Positions 62,040 to 64,000 of a DNA stretch of 64,000 bases are shown here, in pieces. The notes beneath the pieces are model-generated. The model had not been told where the DNA came from. It did no database searches and saw nothing but the letters and a program-made list of their open reading frames with translations. Each line of letters begins with the position of its first letter. Position 1 is the first letter of the stretch. This stretch comes from Convivina praedatoris (GTDB lineage Bacteria; Bacillota; Bacilli; Lactobacillales; Lactobacillaceae): the NCBI RefSeq assembly GCF_933208495.1, contig NZ_CAKOET010000003.1, positions 124,001 to 188,000 of the forward strand, in the 5' to 3' direction. The position numbers and the translations under genes were made by a program.

Positions 62040-62360
62040 CTATAAATCACGCTGGATATTCTTACCTAAATTTTGAATCATTGACTCATTTCGACGATAA
62101 TAGGTCCACTTGCCATGTCGTTCTGTCTGTACTAAATCAACTTGCACTAATATTTTTAAATAATTTGAAATAGTTGATTGGGACAAGCCGGAACGAATAA
62201 CAATCGAAGAACCACAAACACCGCCAAAATGTTGCAGCATATATCGGATATTTTCAACCGGCACATCGGTAAATTCAACTTCTGGTTTTTTTAGCCAAGC
62301 AAGTATATCAATTCGAGTTTGATTAGCTAAGGCTTTAAATATATTTTCATCTAACTTCAT
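62040..62360 (-). CDS. ArsR family repressor
   Basis: 106-residue winged-helix protein: FKALANQTRIDILAWL, then SGLSQSTISNYLKILVQVDLVQTERHGKWTYYRRNE. A GVCGSS segment replaces the typical ELCVCD metal site, leaving one Cys, so metal sensing is doubtful; it may sense redox or another ligand. It precedes an SDR gene on the same strand and both have matching inverted repeats upstream. Confidence 0.9.
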   Translation of the reverse strand: MKLDENIFKALANQTRIDILAWLKKPEVEFTDVPVENIRYMLQHFGGVCGSSIVIRSGLSQSTISNYLKILVQVDLVQTERHGKWTYYRRNESMIQNLGKNIQRDL

Positions 62361-62369
62361 ATTCCTATT

Positions 62370-62389
62370 ATATCGTTATTTAGCGATAT
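62370..62389. promoter_or_regulatory. putative ArsR operator, copy 1
   Basis: ATATCG-N8-CGATAT, perfect 6-base arms, 9 bases upstream of the arsR ATG. Confidence 0.58.
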
Positions 62390-62397
62390 GTAAATAT

Positions 62398-63426
62398 TTA
62401 GTATTTATCCCAGCCAGTTAAGGTTACCTTGCCCATCATTTTACCTGACTCAACATCGGCGTGAGCCTTTCGTAAATTAACGGCATTGATGGGCTGGTAG
62501 TATTTAGTCTGAATTGAAACCAGTTTTTCTTGATCATAGAGTTGGGTTAAGTGATTTAAAATCTCGTGTTGGGAAATCATGCTATCGAGTTGATAGTAAG
62601 ACTTGCTGTACATCCACTCCCAAGCAAAGGTTACCCTTTTTTTAGTCAATTTCTGTAAATCAATCAACCGATGATTTTCGGTAGTGGCGGCAACATGACC
62701 ATCGGGTTTAATTAACTTAGCAATCTCATTCCAATGGGCATCCAAATTATTCAAGTTCAAAATATAATCTACATATGGCATCTCTTTAGTTCGAATTTGA
62801 TTAACTAAATTCTGATGGTGATCAACGACTTGGTCAGCTCCAAGCATTTGAACCCAGGCAATTGAATCTGGACGTGAGGCAGTGGCAATCACTTTAAGAC
62901 CGGCTAGCTTGGCTAATTGGATTGCCATAGAACCCACACCACCAGCCCCATTAATGATTAAAATAGTCTGATTATGGTTATCCCAACCAACCTTTAGCTG
63001 TTCAAATAGTGATTCGTAAGCGGTTAGACCTACTAGCGGGATGGCCGCTGCTTGCTGGTCATTTAAAGACTGAGGTGCTGAACCAACAATCCGTTCATCA
63101 ACAACTTGCTGCTGGGCATTACTACCACTTCGTTTAAAATCTCCGGCATACCATACGCGGTCACCAACTTTAAAGAGGGTCGCCTGCTCTCCGACTGCTA
63201 GCACGCGACCAACTGCATCCCATCCAATTACCTTTGGATGGACAAAACGCGTAGATCGACCACTTTTTCGGACATAGGTATCAACCGGATTGACAGACAC
63301 ACCATCCACTGCAACTAATAGATCATGGGGCTGTAATTTTGGTTCATTAATTAAAACATTCTGAAAACTATTTTCATTAGAAATTGGTAAATGTTGGTAA
63401 AAACCAACCGCTTTTATCTTTGTCAT
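62398..63426 (-). CDS. zinc-independent quinone oxidoreductase / MDR family
   Basis: 342 residues from the ATG at 63426 (AAGGGGTG upstream). Features: DGVSVNPVDTYVRKSG, VIGWDAVGRVLAVGEQATLFKVGDRVWYAGD, and the NADPH motif ILIINGAGGVGSMAIQLAKL. No zinc-binding Cys cluster. Matches ZADH/quinone-reductase proteins that detoxify quinones or electrophiles. A divergent HxlR regulator lies 149 bases away and likely controls it. Confidence 0.9.
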   Translation of the reverse strand: MTKIKAVGFYQHLPISNENSFQNVLINEPKLQPHDLLVAVDGVSVNPVDTYVRKSGRSTRFVHPKVIGWDAVGRVLAVGEQATLFKVGDRVWYAGDFKRSGSNAQQQVVDERIVGSAPQSLNDQQAAAIPLVGLTAYESLFEQLKVGWDNHNQTILIINGAGGVGSMAIQLAKLAGLKVIATASRPDSIAWVQMLGADQVVDHHQNLVNQIRTKEMPYVDYILNLNNLDAHWNEIAKLIKPDGHVAATTENHRLIDLQKLTKKRVTFAWEWMYSKSYYQLDSMISQHEILNHLTQLYDQEKLVSIQTKYYQPINAVNLRKAHADVESGKMMGKVTLTGWDKY

Positions 63427-63575
63427 TTTATGGCACCCCTTTACAATTAGGTTAGACCAATCGTAGGCCAAAAAGAAGACGTAAATTTAAAAACACCAGG
63501 TGCACTTAAATTCACCCTAAAGTTTCTTCTTATGAATGATAAAATTAGGCTTAATACAAGTTGGTTGAGGTTTAT

Positions 63576-63923
63576 ATGCGTAAAATTTATGACTGTGATC
63601 GTGGTTGTCCAGTACAAAATACCCTACAATTTATTGCGGGCAAATGGAAAAGTGTTATCTTATATCATCTATTTAAGGCGGAAGTGCTACGTTTTTCCGA
63701 ACTGCAACGGAGACTCCCCTATGTTTCTAAGCGCATGCTAGCTAAACAGCTAGCTGAATTGGAAGCTGACGGTCTTATTATTAAGAGGATTTATCCAGTG
63801 ATTCCAGTAAAAACCGAGTACCGTTTAAGTGACTTCGGTCAAAGTTTTCAGCCCGTGATTTTTGCCATGGAAGCTTGGGGAGAAAATTACATAAAAAAGT
63901 CATATCAAGGCTCATCTCGATGA
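63576..63923 (+). CDS. HxlR family regulator
   Basis: 115 residues from the ATG at 63576 (GAGG five bases upstream). CPVQNTLQFIAGKWKSVILYHL, FSELQRRLPYVSKRMLAKQLAELEADGLI and TEYRLSDFG are the ordered HxlR landmarks. The N-terminal CDRGCPV holds two Cys, as in redox- or electrophile-sensing members (HypR/QorR/YodB). Divergent from a quinone oxidoreductase, which supports an electrophile-sensing role. Confidence 0.92.
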   Translation: MRKIYDCDRGCPVQNTLQFIAGKWKSVILYHLFKAEVLRFSELQRRLPYVSKRMLAKQLAELEADGLIIKRIYPVIPVKTEYRLSDFGQSFQPVIFAMEAWGENYIKKSYQGSSR

Positions 63924-63940
63924 GCCTTGATATGACTTTT
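63897..63940. terminator. long bidirectional terminator
   Basis: AAGTCATATCAAGGCTCATC/GATGAGCCTTGATATGACTT arms, 20 bases each with a 2-base centre, then TT. Separates hxlR from the convergent gene entering at the right edge. Confidence 0.85.
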
Positions 63941-63952
63941 GCTGTTAGTATT

Positions 63953-64000
63953 TTAATCAGACAATTTCGAGTGTTTAATTCCATAAGCAAAGTAAACTAT
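63953..64000 (-). CDS. C-terminal end of a probable amino acid permease
   Basis: The minus strand at the window edge encodes IVYFAYGIKHSKLSD then TAA. This resembles the end of the last helix and tail of APC-family amino acid permeases ([IV]-x-YF-x-YG-x-KHSKL). Only 15 residues are visible, so the call is tentative. Confidence 0.45.
   Translation of the reverse strand: MVYFAYGIKHSKLSD

Noticed and set aside
63781-63990. Minus-strand 69-codon frame at the right end
   Set aside because: Runs antisense through hxlR and the terminator stem; the permease tail at 63953 lies in a different frame with better family resemblance.

Overview
The window reads as a chromosomal segment of a low-GC Gram-positive lactic acid bacterium, most likely of the family Lactobacillaceae; I cannot name the genus. 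Supporting signs are the AT-rich codon use and GGAGG-type ribosome sites, T-box leaders, an LPKTG surface protein, pyruvate oxidase plus a respiratory D-lactate dehydrogenase, and a CGAAC-N4-GTTCG SOS box. No tRNA, rRNA, complete insertion sequence or CRISPR array was recognised.

Layout. 1-2.7 kb: end of thrC, glyA and a 5-formyl-THF cyclo-ligase. 2.7-4.7 kb: SOS-controlled Y-family polymerase operon. 4.7-17.6 kb: an amino-acid-responsive stretch with brnQ, two glutamate-cysteine-ligase-like genes, a PTS-IIC-like permease, pyruvate oxidase, a thiamine salvage operon under a TPP riboswitch, and a hydratase under a T-box. 17.8-20.9 kb: a serine-rich LPKTG adhesin. 20.9-27.5 kb: a complete trp operon in the unusual order B-D-C-F-A-E-G behind a Trp T-box. 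27.5-29.6 kb: remnants of a YoeB toxin and an HsdR subunit. 29.7-35.5 kb: D-lactate dehydrogenase and a five-gene oxidoreductase operon. 35.5-40.1 kb: HAD phosphatase, guaC, purA, a YeiH-type exporter. 40.1-49.5 kb: accessory genes (two toxin-antitoxin pairs, a PadR/DUF1700/DUF4097 cassette, uppP, a TIR-like gene, gene fragments). 49.5-64 kb: CPBP protein, an alpha-glucosidase/MFS/LacI sugar locus, yagU, a topoisomerase, a ClC channel, a LysM hydrolase, a SemiSWEET, an ArsR/SDR pair, a quinone reductase with divergent HxlR regulator, and the tail of a permease.

The most striking observation is the density of amino-acid-sensing RNA between 4.7 and 16.8 kb. Three genes or operons (brnQ-gshA1, gshA2, PTS-IIC-like) each have a promoter, a short leader peptide of 18 or 22 codons, alternative hairpins and an intrinsic terminator. 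Two peptides are packed with Ile (or Ile/Val) codons; the third is rich in Val/Ser codons. A nearby hydratase carries a T-box whose best specifier triplet is ATC (Ile). The brnQ and gshA2 leaders are recognisable duplicates of each other. This suggests a branched-chain-amino-acid-responsive gene set that includes two GshA paralogues whose true substrate may not be cysteine. All regulation is inferred from sequence only.
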